A stretch of DNA of 24,794 nt from JBCCZC01 sp039188505 (lineage in GTDB: Bacteria; Pseudomonadota; Gammaproteobacteria; Xanthomonadales; SZUA-38). The notes beneath the pieces were generated by a model. It was not told the DNA's origin. It saw only the letters and a program-made list of their open reading frames with translations, and did no database searches. The stretch is from positions 1-24,794 of the forward strand of contig JBCCZC010000022.1 of assembly GCA_039188505.1 (NCBI GenBank), read 5' to 3'. A program made the position numbers and the translations under genes. Of the stretch, positions 1 to 7,265 are shown one piece after another (the stretch's first letter is position 1; every line of letters begins with the position of its first letter).

Positions 1-80
1 CGCCAGACCAGAAGCGCCGCCATCGGCACAGCGGCCGTGACGAGCGCGACCAAGGCAAGCTTGGCGGATCGTTTCAGCAC
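1..80 (-). CDS. N-terminus of an unidentified membrane or exported protein (partial)
   Basis: Reading the minus strand from a GTG at 80 gives an open frame that runs off the window edge. It starts MLKRSAKLALVALVTA and continues to VPMAALLVW, a positively charged start followed by one hydrophobic stretch, as in a signal peptide or N-terminal membrane anchor. It begins 22 bases after the stop of the DUF1801 gene on the same strand, so the two may be co-transcribed. No strong Shine-Dalgarno is visible before the GTG, and only 26 codons are present. The family cannot be named. Confidence 0.4.
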   Translation of the reverse strand, partial: MLKRSAKLALVALVTAAVPMAALLVW

Positions 81-102
81 GACGTGCGACCGGGCGAGCG
101 AA

Positions 103-519
103 TCAGCCGTACTTCGCCGTCATGTGCGCCCAGGAGGCGCCAATCAGCTCTCCAAGCACCGATCGGTCGACGTCGTCCAGCTTTTTCATGTAGAGGCATG
201 ACTTCCCCGTCGAGAACGTCCCCAGGCGAGCCAGCAGCTGCTCGTGGCTCGCGAAGCCACCCATGATGTAGAGCGACAGGGCCTGCTTGCGTGGCGAGAA
301 ACCGACTTTCATGAAGTCACCCTCACGGCCGCTTTCGTAGCGGTAGTGGTACTCGCCGAAGCCCACGATGCTGCTGCCCCACATGCGCGGCTCCTCGCCG
401 GTAATGTCGCGCATCATCGCCAGCACCTCCAGCGCATCAGCCCGGCGCTGATCATTGTTGACATTTTCGAGAAAGTCTTGGACTGCCGCGCCCGTGGGCA
501 CGGTCTTGTTGCCAGCCAT
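103..519 (-). CDS. DUF1801 domain protein (YdhG-like)
   Basis: This is a 138-aa cytoplasmic protein. The block around residues 45-85 (SSIVGFGEYHYRYESGREGD, then MKVGFSPRKQALSLYI) is the hallmark of DUF1801, a small alpha/beta domain of unknown biochemical role. I chose the ATG at 519 because AGGGG lies 8 bases upstream; an in-frame GTG at 528 is the alternative. No enzymatic residues can be assigned. A partial membrane or exported protein follows on the same strand. The family is clear; the function is unknown. Confidence 0.8.
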   Translation of the reverse strand: MAGNKTVPTGAAVQDFLENVNNDQRRADALEVLAMMRDITGEEPRMWGSSIVGFGEYHYRYESGREGDFMKVGFSPRKQALSLYIMGGFASHEQLLARLGTFSTGKSCLYMKKLDDVDRSVLGELIGASWAHMTAKYG

Positions 520-876
520 TGGCGTCACCCCTGTACGGCGCCAGATCGGTCCATCCTAACCCGAAAATCACGTCCGTTCCGTCGGCCCGCGATTCCACAG
601 CCCGGCCGGGGGGCGCGCTATTTCCCCGGCACGGATGAGGGTGCGCGCGGCGGCGACGTCGTCGTCTTGCTACCCACCCTGTCGGCTCCGGCAGGTGCTC
701 GACCGCCGACGCCCGGCGACGAGCGCCGGGTCCCAGATGGTCGACCGAATACAGCAGTTGCGCGCGCCACCGTTGGGGCAAAAGCCGGCAGCTGACGCAG
801 CATCCGGGCCGGGCATTGTGGCGTGGCCTTCACTGATCCGGGCTATGCTGCGCGAGGGAATTGACGGGAGTCCGCT
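520..876. other. Intergenic region with divergent promoters and a GC-rich hairpin
   Basis: This is a 357-base gap between the divergent DUF1801 and MBL-fold genes. The frames crossing it are arginine- and proline-rich and look non-coding. Two things are visible. One is a perfect inverted repeat, CCCGGCG-ACGAG-CGCCGGG (712-730), not followed by a T tract. The other is a -10-like octamer GCTATGCT at 842-849, a plausible promoter for the MBL gene, although no -35 at normal spacing is recognisable. No RNA gene was recognised. Confidence 0.5.
842..849 (+). promoter_or_regulatory. Candidate -10 element for the MBL-fold gene
   Basis: GCTATGCT contains TATGCT (4 of 6 match to TATAAT) and would place the transcription start about 20 bases before the ATG at 877. 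The same octamer lies before the GNAT gene and before the diguanylate cyclase. TTGTGG at 817-822 is the nearest -35-like hexamer, but its 21-base spacing is too long for a standard sigma70 promoter. Confidence 0.35.
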
Positions 877-1755
877 ATGAAACGCGCTTTCGCTATTGCG
901 TCCATGTTTGCCGCCAGCGTCGCCTGGGGGCAGGACGTCAGCTTCAAACACACAGAGATCGTCGACGGCCTGTACGTCATCGAAGGCGTCGGGGGCTTTG
1001 GCGGTGGCAACATGGGGCTTTCGGTCGGCGAGGACGGCGTGGTCCTGATCGACGACAGCGTACCGCCGCTGGCCGAGAAACTGGTCGCCGCGATTGCCGA
1101 GATCACTGATCAGCCGGTCGATTTCGTGGTCAATACGCACGTGCATGGGGACCATATCGGCGCCAACGAGCTGCTGGCCGCAAGCGGCACGACCGTCGTC
1201 GCGCACGACAATATTCGCAAGCGGCTCGTCGAGAACGGCATTCGCGTTGGTGGTGCGCAGCGACCTGCGCCCAAGGGCATGCTGCCAGTGCTCACCTTCT
1301 CCGATGCGGTGACCTTCCACCTCAATGGCCACGAAGCCTACGTCTTCCACGTCGAGCGTGCCCATACGGACGGTGACGCCATCATCCACTATCGCAGCAT
1401 CGACGTGATCCATTCGGGAGACGTGCTTTTCAACGGCATCTTCCCGTTCATCGACCTCGACAACGGCGGCACGGTCGATGGCTTCATCGCGGCACAGGAG
1501 CGCATCGTCGCGACCGCAGGCCCGGACACGCAGATCATTGCCGGCCACGGACCGATGGCGACCAGGGACGACGTGCAGGCGTCCATCGACATGCTCAAGA
1601 CCGCGCGCTCGCGCGTCGCCGAACACATGGCTGCCGGCAAGTCGGTGGACGAGATCGTGGCTGCGGACCCGCTGGCAGACTACGAGAGCTGGAACTGGCA
1701 GTTCATCACCGCCGAACGCATGGTGCGCACGATCCATCGCTCCCTGAGCGAATAA
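877..1755 (+). CDS. Exported MBL-fold metallo-hydrolase
   Basis: This is a 292-aa metallo-beta-lactamase superfamily hydrolase. Residues 1-19 (MKRAFAIASMFAASVAWG) form a signal peptide, so it is probably periplasmic. The metal-binding set is complete: HVHGDH at 88-93, His163 in AHTDGD, Asp182 in HSGD and His224 in AGHG. NTHVHGDHIGAN resembles the quinoprotein-relay/SoxH-like branch of secreted MBL hydrolases. The substrate cannot be read from the sequence; beta-lactam, lactone, sulfate ester and thioester are all possible in this fold. It is monocistronic, with a GACGGGAG Shine-Dalgarno before the ATG. Confidence 0.87.
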   Translation: MKRAFAIASMFAASVAWGQDVSFKHTEIVDGLYVIEGVGGFGGGNMGLSVGEDGVVLIDDSVPPLAEKLVAAIAEITDQPVDFVVNTHVHGDHIGANELLAASGTTVVAHDNIRKRLVENGIRVGGAQRPAPKGMLPVLTFSDAVTFHLNGHEAYVFHVERAHTDGDAIIHYRSIDVIHSGDVLFNGIFPFIDLDNGGTVDGFIAAQERIVATAGPDTQIIAGHGPMATRDDVQASIDMLKTARSRVAEHMAAGKSVDEIVAADPLADYESWNWQFITAERMVRTIHRSLSE

Positions 1756-1823
1756 CACGATCGCAGCCTGATACTGCGTCAGACGCCGGCGCAGCAGATT
1801 CAGCTACATCTAACAGGATTCCG

Positions 1824-1866
1824 AAAAAAGCCCCCCCGGGAGGCCAGTGGTTGGCGCTTCCCGGGG
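1824..1866 (-). terminator. Rho-independent terminator read on the minus strand
   Basis: The outer arms CCCCGGGA (1834-1841) and TCCCGGGG (1859-1866) pair perfectly. Inside them GCCA (1843-1846) pairs with TGGC (1852-1855) around a GTGGT loop. On the plus strand the structure is preceded by six A at 1824-1829, so on the minus strand a G-rich stem is followed by six T. This is the only classic hairpin-plus-T-tract terminator seen in the window. It lies downstream of no recognised minus-strand gene. It may also act weakly as a stem for the MBL gene reading the other way. Confidence 0.7.
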
Positions 1867-1990
1867 AGACGGAGGGGACTGGTGAGGGCGCTCGGGCCGC
1901 TCCTGTTGTGAGTAGAGCAAGGCGCGTGCCAAAAACCTGAATCAGTCTTCATGATTCGTCAGATTCTCAGTAAAATCCTGTTTTTGATGA
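1830..1990 (-). ncRNA. Candidate small RNA ending at the orphan terminator
   Basis: A minus-strand transcript starting in the AT-rich segment near 1950-2000 would run about 100-160 bases into the terminator at 1824-1866. Support is indirect: an orphan intrinsic terminator, an adjacent AT-rich island with inverted repeats, and no credible protein gene. The start site is not defined; TTTACT on the minus strand near 1970 is only a weak -10. No known RNA family was recognised. Confidence 0.3.
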
Positions 1991-2183
1991 GAATTCTTTC
2001 ACGGCCGCCGTCGCGGCGGGAAAGCGGTGGAGCGTTCTCGCACGAGAGTACTGCACCATTCTCGACAGGCATGCACCGCTAGCTGCACAAGCTTGGGGCA
2101 AGCCGTGCCTGGCCACGTCCGATGGCGGTTGCGGATTGTCTGCGAACAACCCGTTCGCCGTACCCGGGCATCACGCAATTCGC

Positions 2184-2191
2184 GCTATGCT
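2184..2191 (+). promoter_or_regulatory. Candidate -10 element, possibly giving a leaderless GNAT mRNA
   Basis: GCTATGCT ends 6 bases before the ATG at 2198, so transcription would start at or next to the start codon. No Shine-Dalgarno is present before that ATG, which is consistent with a leaderless message. A -35 element is not recognisable. Confidence 0.35.
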
Positions 2192-2197
2192 CATTGC

Positions 2198-2683
2198 ATG
2201 CTGGAGCTTCATGACCACGATGATCGGGATCTGGACGACCTGCGCGGCTGGTTCCTCGATCACCCATCCGCGATCCGCTGGGGCGGTCCGCTCATGCGCT
2301 GGCCGCTCACGCCCGACAGCTTCGAGGAAGATCTCAAGCTCGACTTCGTGCGCACCCGGGTGGCGCGGGAAGAAGATGGCAAGCTGCTCGCCTTCGGTCA
2401 GTACTACCGGAAGCTGAATCGCTGTCATCTCGCGCGGATTGCCATCGCGCCGAGCGCCCGCGGGCGCGGTCTCGGGCGATCCCTGGTCCAAGCGCTGATG
2501 ACGGATGCCAAGGAGCAGCTACAGCTCGACGCCTGCTCGCTCTACGTGCTGGCCGACAACACGCCGGCGGTTGCGTGCTATCGGGCCTGCGGGTTCGAGT
2601 TCGCGGAGGATCCGGAGCCGCAGCCGGCGCTCCCGGACTGTCTCTTCATGGTCGCCGAACGGCGCGCGGTGTCAGCGGCGTAG
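2198..2683 (+). CDS. GNAT family N-acetyltransferase
   Basis: This is a 161-aa acetyl-CoA-dependent acyltransferase. The GNAT acetyl-CoA pyrophosphate loop is clear at residues 80-94 (RIAIAPSARGRGLGR, with the RGRGLG signature). The C-terminal NTPAVACYRACGF at 121-133 is the usual beta6/alpha4 segment. The ATG at 2198 begins a sequence that fits a compact GNAT; a longer in-frame extension back to 2027 is arginine-rich and not protein-like. The stop lies inside the 3' end of the converging proline dehydrogenase gene (12-base overlap). The substrate is unknown. Confidence 0.82.
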   Translation: MLELHDHDDRDLDDLRGWFLDHPSAIRWGGPLMRWPLTPDSFEEDLKLDFVRTRVAREEDGKLLAFGQYYRKLNRCHLARIAIAPSARGRGLGRSLVQALMTDAKEQLQLDACSLYVLADNTPAVACYRACGFEFAEDPEPQPALPDCLFMVAERRAVSAA

Positions 2684-3583
2684 GAACAGATTCTTCGCCA
2701 CGTGCCCGGCGATGGTGGGGTTTTCCCGCAGGCGTCGAGACGAATACGCGAACCCGTGTTCGCCGAAGGGCACATAGACCCGCAGCGGATGGCCCGCATC
2801 GACCAGTTCGTCCCGCAGCCGCTCGGCGACGCCGAGCAACATCTGGAATTCGTAGCGCCCTCGCGGCACGGCCATCCGCTCGAGCGCTGCGAGCGCATCC
2901 CGTACAAGGGCCGGGTCGTGCGTCGCGATGCCCAGCTTCTCGCATCCGCCCGCGAGCAGGGCTTCGAGCAGCTGGCGGAAAGAGGCGGCAACGTCTTCTC
3001 GCCGCGTGAAGGCGATCTCCGCGGGCTCGATGTAGATGCCCTTGCAGAGTCGAAGATGCGCCACGCCCTCGGCCAGCAATGCGGCGACGTCGTCCGAGGT
3101 CCGCCGGAGACAGGCCTGGAGCACGGTGCCGACCCGCGGGTAACGGGACCTGAGCTCTCGGTAGATGTCGAGCGTGACATCGGTGACGCTCGAGTCCTCC
3201 ATGTCGATGCGCACGAAGTTGCCCCGATCTTCTGCCCGAGCAACCAAGTCGGCCATGGTTCTCCGGCACAGTTCCTCGTCGAAACGCAGACCCATCTCGC
3301 TGAGCTTGATGGAGACGTTGCAGTCGAGCCGCTGCTCGGCGATGAGATCAAGTGCGCGGCGATACAACGCGGCGGCCTCTGCGACCTGGTCCGGTCGCGA
3401 GACGTCCTCGCCCAAAACGTCCAACGTCGCGCAAACGCCGCGCTCGTTGAGGTGCTTGACGGTCGCGAGGGCGTCAGCGAGGGAAACGCCAGCGATATAG
3501 CGCCGCGAGATCCGCCAGACCAGCGTGCGCGGCATGAGTGGCAGCGCGGCAACCATCGCAGCATTCAGAGGATTGCGGCTCAT
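2672..3583 (-). CDS. Proline dehydrogenase (FAD-dependent)
   Basis: This 303-aa monofunctional enzyme oxidises proline to delta1-pyrroline-5-carboxylate using FAD and passes electrons to the respiratory quinone pool. Family motifs occur in order: SIKLSEMGL (91-99), DMEDS (127-131), LQACLRRT (155-162), RLCKGIY (178-184), THD (221-223), EFQMLLGV (245-252), VYVPFG (269-274) and YSSRRLRENP (280-289), whose two arginines normally bind the proline carboxylate. The length matches stand-alone PRODH rather than PutA, and no P5C dehydrogenase lies beside it. The ATG has a GGGAG Shine-Dalgarno. The 3' end overlaps the convergent GNAT gene. Confidence 0.92.
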   Translation of the reverse strand: MSRNPLNAAMVAALPLMPRTLVWRISRRYIAGVSLADALATVKHLNERGVCATLDVLGEDVSRPDQVAEAAALYRRALDLIAEQRLDCNVSIKLSEMGLRFDEELCRRTMADLVARAEDRGNFVRIDMEDSSVTDVTLDIYRELRSRYPRVGTVLQACLRRTSDDVAALLAEGVAHLRLCKGIYIEPAEIAFTRREDVAASFRQLLEALLAGGCEKLGIATHDPALVRDALAALERMAVPRGRYEFQMLLGVAERLRDELVDAGHPLRVYVPFGEHGFAYSSRRLRENPTIAGHVAKNLFLRR

Positions 3584-3607
3584 CTGTCGAGCTCCCCGAA
3601 ATCCTGA

Positions 3608-3652
3608 TCCCAGTCTGTTGGTAGTTGCGGCTGGGAGGATTGATCCCGATCA
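3608..3652. promoter_or_regulatory. Inverted repeats in the proline dehydrogenase/DUF1272 divergent region
   Basis: Two inverted repeats lie between the divergent genes. TCCCAG (3608-3613) faces CTGGGA (3631-3636), and TGATC-CC-GATCA at 3641-3652 is a compact perfect repeat. These could be regulator sites or chance symmetry. No regulator gene lies next to them. Confidence 0.25.
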
Positions 3653-3708
3653 TGGCTGGGTGGGGCCGGGCAGGTAGGCTCCCACGGTATGCGAGGAGGG
3701 GATCCGTG

Positions 3709-3951
3709 ATGCTGGAAATGCGACCGAACTGCGAATGCTGTGATTGTGACCTGCCGCCGGATTCGACGGAGTCCGTAATCTGCTCGTTCGAGTGCACCTT
3801 CTGCCGGGCCTGCGCCAGCGAGCATCTCGGTGGCAGCTGTCCCAACTGCGGCGGCGATCTCGTGAAGCGGCCGCGGCGACCGCTAGCGGCGCTCGAGCGG
3901 TTTCCCGCGTCGACGAAGCGGATTCTTCGAACTGACGGCTGCGCCGCCTAG
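3709..3951 (+). CDS. DUF1272 cysteine-rich zinc-binding protein
   Basis: This is an 80-aa small cytoplasmic protein. It begins MLEMRPNCECCDCDLPP and carries cysteines at 8, 10, 11, 13, 25, 29, 32, 35, 44 and 47, grouped as C-x-C-C-x-C, CSFECTFCRAC and CPNCGGDL. This is the layout of DUF1272, a presumed zinc-ribbon/RING-like domain of unknown role. The start is set by GAGGAGGGG about 8 bases upstream of the ATG; longer in-frame starts lack a ribosome site. Its stop lies only a few bases from the end of the convergent oxidoreductase gene. Confidence 0.82.
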   Translation: MLEMRPNCECCDCDLPPDSTESVICSFECTFCRACASEHLGGSCPNCGGDLVKRPRRPLAALERFPASTKRILRTDGCAA

Positions 3952-3953
3952 CC

Positions 3954-4937
3954 TCAGGCCTCGGGAAACTCCAGCACCACCTTGCCGCGCGCCCGGCGCG
4001 AAACGATGGCGTCGAAGGCAGCCAGGTAGTCCTCGAACGCATAGCGCTCCGTTACCTGCGGCGCGATCCGACCGTTCACGAGGAGATCGAAGAGCTCGAC
4101 GATGTTCTGCCGCCCGAGGGACGGATCCTTCGCCATCCAGGTACCCCACCAGACCCCGATGATCGACGCTTCCTTCAGCAGCGCGATGTTCGCCGGAAAC
4201 TGCGGAATGGTACCGCTCGCAAAGCCGATGACGAGGTAGCGTCCCTGCCAGGCCAGGGAGCGCAGGGCCGCCTGGGCCTGATCGCCGCCGACGGGATCGT
4301 AGACCACGTCCACACCGCGGTCGTCGGTCAGTTCGCGGACCCGGTCCCGCAGCGACTCCTCCGCGTAGTTGATGCCGTGATCGGCCCCGGCTTCAGCTGC
4401 GAAGGCGAGCTTGTCTGCGGAGCTTGCTGCGGCAATCACCGTCGCGCCCATGGCCTTCGCCAGCTGCACCGCGCTGACGCCGACACCGCCCGCCGCACCG
4501 AGTACCAGGACCGTCTCGCCCGCGGCCAGCCGGCCAAGCTGGCGATAGGCGTGGTACGTGGTCCCGTAGGTCACGGAAAACGCGGCGGCCGTCGCGAAAT
4601 CGACGCCTGGCGGGATCGGCATGGCGCGAGCCGCATGGACCGTGCAGGTCTCCGCGAAGGCGCCGAGCGTGGGCAGCGCGATCACGGAATCGCCCTCACG
4701 AAACCCCCGGGCGCCTTCGCCGACGGCGGTGACGATCCCGGCGGCCTCGCTGCCGGGCACGAACGGCGGCTGCGTCTTGACCTGGTACTCGCCGCGGATG
4801 ACGAGGTTGTCCGGGAAGTTCAGGGCCGCGGCCCGCACAGCAACCTGGATCTCGCCGGGTCCGGGCGTCGGCGTTGGCAGATCCTGGATCGCCAGCTTCT
4901 CGGCGGGGCCGTGTTCTGTGCAGACGAGGGCGCGCAT
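3954..4937 (-). CDS. Quinone oxidoreductase-like MDR protein (NADPH-dependent)
   Basis: This 327-aa protein is a zinc-free medium-chain dehydrogenase/reductase. It has the GroES-like N-terminal half (FVPGSEAAGIVTAVGEGA at 59-76), the Rossmann loop GAAGGVG (147-153) in VLVLGAAGGVGVSAVQLAK, and the C-terminal RARGKVVLEF ending. The cysteine and histidine zinc ligands of alcohol dehydrogenases are absent, which places it with the QOR/enoyl-reductase group. It probably reduces quinones or enones with NADPH; the substrate is unknown. The ATG has GGAGA 7 bases upstream. It is divergent from pdxH with about 94 bases between them. Confidence 0.87.
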   Translation of the reverse strand: MRALVCTEHGPAEKLAIQDLPTPTPGPGEIQVAVRAAALNFPDNLVIRGEYQVKTQPPFVPGSEAAGIVTAVGEGARGFREGDSVIALPTLGAFAETCTVHAARAMPIPPGVDFATAAAFSVTYGTTYHAYRQLGRLAAGETVLVLGAAGGVGVSAVQLAKAMGATVIAAASSADKLAFAAEAGADHGINYAEESLRDRVRELTDDRGVDVVYDPVGGDQAQAALRSLAWQGRYLVIGFASGTIPQFPANIALLKEASIIGVWWGTWMAKDPSLGRQNIVELFDLLVNGRIAPQVTERYAFEDYLAAFDAIVSRRARGKVVLEFPEA

Positions 4938-5015
4938 GTGGATTCTCCGGCGAAAGACGGCGGTAGCCTAGCAGAACGCCGCACCGCGCCGCAGACGATT
5001 CCTGCATGTCGCGCC

Positions 5016-5023
5016 GCTACAAT
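5016..5023 (+). promoter_or_regulatory. Candidate -10 element immediately upstream of pdxH
   Basis: GCTACAAT (TACAAT, 5 of 6 match to TATAAT) ends 8 bases before the pdxH ATG at 5032. No Shine-Dalgarno is visible in between, so the transcript would be leaderless or nearly so. No convincing -35 at 16-18 bases was found. Confidence 0.4.
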
Positions 5024-5031
5024 GCCCGCCC

Positions 5032-5670
5032 ATGAATCTCGAAGACATGCGGCGGGACTACACCCGCGGCGGACTCCAGTCGGAGGACCTGGCCGCCGAC
5101 CCGATCGAACAATTTCGCGGCTGGCTCGACGTCGCCATCGACGCTCAGGTGAACGACGACCCGACAGCGATGACGATCGCGACGGTCGACGCCGACGGGC
5201 ACCCGAGCCAGCGGATGGTTCTTCTGAAGGGGTTCGATGAGCGCGGCTTTGTCTTCTACACGAACCACGGGAGCCGCAAGGCGGCGCAGATCGCCGGCAA
5301 TCCCCGCGTCTGCCTGCACTTCGGCTGGCTCGAACTCGAACGCCAGGTGGTGATCTGGGGAACGGCGGAGCGGCTTTCGATTGCGGAATCGACCAGCTAC
5401 TTCGTCAGCCGCCCGCGCGATTCTCAGCTGGCTGCCTGGGCATCGGAGCAGAGTCGCGGCATCGGCTCGCGGAAACTGCTCGAGGCGGCGTTCGAGCAGG
5501 TCCGGCGACGGTTCTCGGAGGGAGAGATTCCGCTGCCGTCGTTCTGGGGGGGCTACCGGGTGAAGCCCAGTCGCGTCGAATTCTGGCAGGGGCGCGCGAA
5601 CCGTCTGCACGACCGGTTCCTCTACTCGCGCACGGAGACCGGCTGGCGCATCGAACGCCTTCAGCCGTGA
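5032..5670 (+). CDS. pdxH: Pyridoxine/pyridoxamine 5'-phosphate oxidase
   Basis: This 212-aa FMN enzyme converts pyridoxine or pyridoxamine phosphate to pyridoxal phosphate, the last step of vitamin B6 synthesis and salvage. The PNPOx signature VEFWQGRANRLHDR sits at residues 182-195. FMN-binding segments are present: SQRMVLLKGFDERGFVFYTN (59-78) and the SRKAAQIAGNP stretch (81-91). The length equals the E. coli enzyme within a few residues, and nothing is missing. The gene is single, divergent from the quinone oxidoreductase and followed by REP-like palindromes. Confidence 0.96.
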   Translation: MNLEDMRRDYTRGGLQSEDLAADPIEQFRGWLDVAIDAQVNDDPTAMTIATVDADGHPSQRMVLLKGFDERGFVFYTNHGSRKAAQIAGNPRVCLHFGWLELERQVVIWGTAERLSIAESTSYFVSRPRDSQLAAWASEQSRGIGSRKLLEAAFEQVRRRFSEGEIPLPSFWGGYRVKPSRVEFWQGRANRLHDRFLYSRTETGWRIERLQP

Positions 5671-5677
5671 ACCCGTC

Positions 5678-5745
5678 GGGCTGAAGCCCAGGCGATGTCG
5701 ATCCGGGTCGGCCGCGGCTTTGGCCGCCGGCATGCTCCTGTAGGT
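5678..5745. repeat. REP-like palindromic element after pdxH
   Basis: Just after the pdxH stop, GGGC-TGAA-GCCC (5678-5689) forms a small stem. Then GCGGC-TTTG-GCCGC (5714-5727) sits inside a GGCCG/CCGGC-rich block, followed by the sequence CATGCTCCTGTAGG. This resembles the extragenic REP palindromes of Pseudomonas and Xanthomonads, which carry a TGTAGGAGC head and a GCGGCTTNNGCCGC stem. Only this copy was noticed in the window, so the repeat family is inferred. It could also act as a transcription-end hairpin for pdxH, though it lacks a T tract. Confidence 0.45.
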
Positions 5746-5814
5746 CGGGGTCGAGCCACGTTCGGTCGGCTGCGCCTCTGAGTTAGGATCGGGCGTTCGT
5801 GAGGGGAGGGCACC

Positions 5815-6813
5815 ATGAAATCAATCATCACCGCTCTGGGCACCATGTTGATCGTCGCCGCGGCGTTCGCCGAGGACGAACCGGGTGCGGACCGCCGGGC
5901 GCGCGTCTGGGACCTGAAGATCCTCGAGGAGACCTTCGGCTACGGGCCCGACACGCCAGCGGCCGTGCCCTGGGAAGACCTGATCCAGGGCTGCCCGAAG
6001 CGGGACTGCATCCCGGCGATCGACGCCCCCACGTTCGTCGACGCGGCCGGCGTCGACTACCTGCTGGACGACGATCTCGTCATGGGAGTGGACCTGCACG
6101 GCACCGCGCGGGCCTATCCCATCCGCATCCTGCTGCATCACGAGGTCGTCAACGACCGGATCGGCGCCACCGCCTTTGCGATCACCTACTGTCCCCTGTG
6201 CGGCTCCGGCGTAGCCTTCGATCGCAGCATCGACGGGAAGGAAACGACCTTTGGCGTGTCCGGTGTCCTGCACGACAGCGATCTCGTGCTCTACGATCGC
6301 GCTTCGGAGACGCTGTGGCAGCAGATCACGGCGGAAGCCATCATGGGCCCGCATCTCGGCGCGACGCTGGCCACGATACCGATGAGCATGACCACCTGGG
6401 CCGAGTGGCGCGGGGCGCATCCGGACAGTGAGGTGCTGTCCCTTGCTACGGGCCACGACTACGACTACCGAGGCCGGAACCGTTTTGCCGAGTACGACGA
6501 ATCCGACCGGATCGTCTTCCCGGTTGGACACATCGACCGGCGGATCCACCCCAAGACCTATGTCTACGGAGCGGAAATCGGTGCGGTGTCAGCGGCGGTG
6601 ATTGCCGGCACGCTGGACGAGGACCGCTCCGTTGCGGTCACGATCGCCGGCCGGGGCGCGGAGTTCGTCATGGCACCGGGGGGGCTGGTGGAACTGCGGT
6701 TCATCGGTACCGGCGAGGTTCATACTGCCCATCGCGTGTTCTGGTTTGCCTGGGCGAACTTCCACCCGGATACGGCACTGGTCGGCCAGCGCGAGCGATC
6801 GGTCGGAGACTAA
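5815..6813 (+). CDS. Exported DUF3179 domain protein
   Basis: This is a 332-aa protein with a signal peptide (MKSIITALGTMLIVAAAFA, residues 1-19) and a full DUF3179 domain. Family marks include AYPIRILLHHEVVND (100-114), the cysteine pair in ITYCPLCGSGVAFDR (123-137; Cys126 and Cys129) and GVLHDSDLVLYDRASETLWQ (150-169). The paired cysteines suggest metal binding or a redox role, but the family has no assigned function. A GAGGGGAGGG Shine-Dalgarno precedes the ATG. It appears to be monocistronic, converging on the zf-TFIIB gene about 75 bases away. Confidence 0.88.
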   Translation: MKSIITALGTMLIVAAAFAEDEPGADRRARVWDLKILEETFGYGPDTPAAVPWEDLIQGCPKRDCIPAIDAPTFVDAAGVDYLLDDDLVMGVDLHGTARAYPIRILLHHEVVNDRIGATAFAITYCPLCGSGVAFDRSIDGKETTFGVSGVLHDSDLVLYDRASETLWQQITAEAIMGPHLGATLATIPMSMTTWAEWRGAHPDSEVLSLATGHDYDYRGRNRFAEYDESDRIVFPVGHIDRRIHPKTYVYGAEIGAVSAAVIAGTLDEDRSVAVTIAGRGAEFVMAPGGLVELRFIGTGEVHTAHRVFWFAWANFHPDTALVGQRERSVGD

Positions 6814-6887
6814 CTCGTCATGGCCGGCGGTGGTCCGGTCGAAGCGGGCGCAGGGCGCTTCGCTGACGGGGAGTCCGACAAGCGGCG

Positions 6888-7265
6888 CTACCGGCGGCCG
6901 GTGAACCAGCCCTTGATGACGTCACTGAACGTGTCGTTGTTGTAGTCGGTCAGCTCGCCCGCATCGAGATACATGCCGTGGCCATCCGGGCAGGCCTCGT
7001 ACCAGATATGCGTCTGCTCGTCGTCGGAGACCTTGTCCATCTGCTTGCCGCACTTCGGACAATCGATGTCCTCGAGCTTGTTGTGCTTCCGACCGACGGC
7101 GCTGTTGCCCTCGTCGATGACGTCGGCCATGTAGGTGTTCTTCAAGCGCGACATGTCCTGCGGCTTGAGCCAGATGCCCGCGCAGCCCGTGCAGCGATGC
7201 ACGACGCGGTCACCTTTGCCGTACTTGAACGGAGCCATGTCGGAATTGCATTTCGGACATTCCAT
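6888..7265 (-). CDS. zf-TFIIB domain protein (two zinc ribbons)
   Basis: This is a 125-aa small cytoplasmic protein. The first ribbon is CPKC (3-6) with CTGC (25-28), followed by GIWLKPQDMSRL, the standard zf-TFIIB pattern C-x-G-x-W-L-x-x-x-E/D-L. A second, degenerate ribbon has CPKC (69-72) with CPDGH (92-96) and GMYLDAGEL, so its last ligand may be His96 or be lost. The ATG at 7265 is chosen because GGGGAG lies 7 bases before it and the domain starts at once. A longer frame to 7319 has no ribosome site. The function of this family is not established. Confidence 0.83.
   Translation of the reverse strand: MECPKCNSDMAPFKYGKGDRVVHRCTGCAGIWLKPQDMSRLKNTYMADVIDEGNSAVGRKHNKLEDIDCPKCGKQMDKVSDDEQTHIWYEACPDGHGMYLDAGELTDYNNDTFSDVIKGWFTGRR

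Larger units (their letters stand above)
1756..2197. other. Long intergenic region with AT-rich inverted repeats and an orphan terminator
   Basis: This is a 442-base gap without a convincing protein gene. At 1930-2000 base composition shifts to AT-rich and inverted repeats cluster. GAATCA (1939-1944) faces TGATTC (1952-1957). GATTCTCA (1962-1969) faces TGAGAAT (1988-1994), which merges into the palindrome AGAATTCT (1990-1997). Toward 1830 there is a strong minus-strand intrinsic terminator. The arrangement suits a small RNA transcribed leftward. A 50-codon minus-strand frame starting at the ATG at 1952 has no Shine-Dalgarno and is not called. Confidence 0.5.

Noticed and set aside
670..1758. 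362-codon open frame on the minus strand
   Set aside because: It lies opposite the MBL-fold gene, whose motifs and signal peptide are unambiguous. It has no recognisable domain; GC-rich third positions keep antisense frames open.
1804..1952. 50-codon minus-strand frame beginning MKTDSGFWHAP
   Set aside because: No Shine-Dalgarno, it crosses the terminator stem, and its composition is not protein-like. A non-coding RNA fits the region better.
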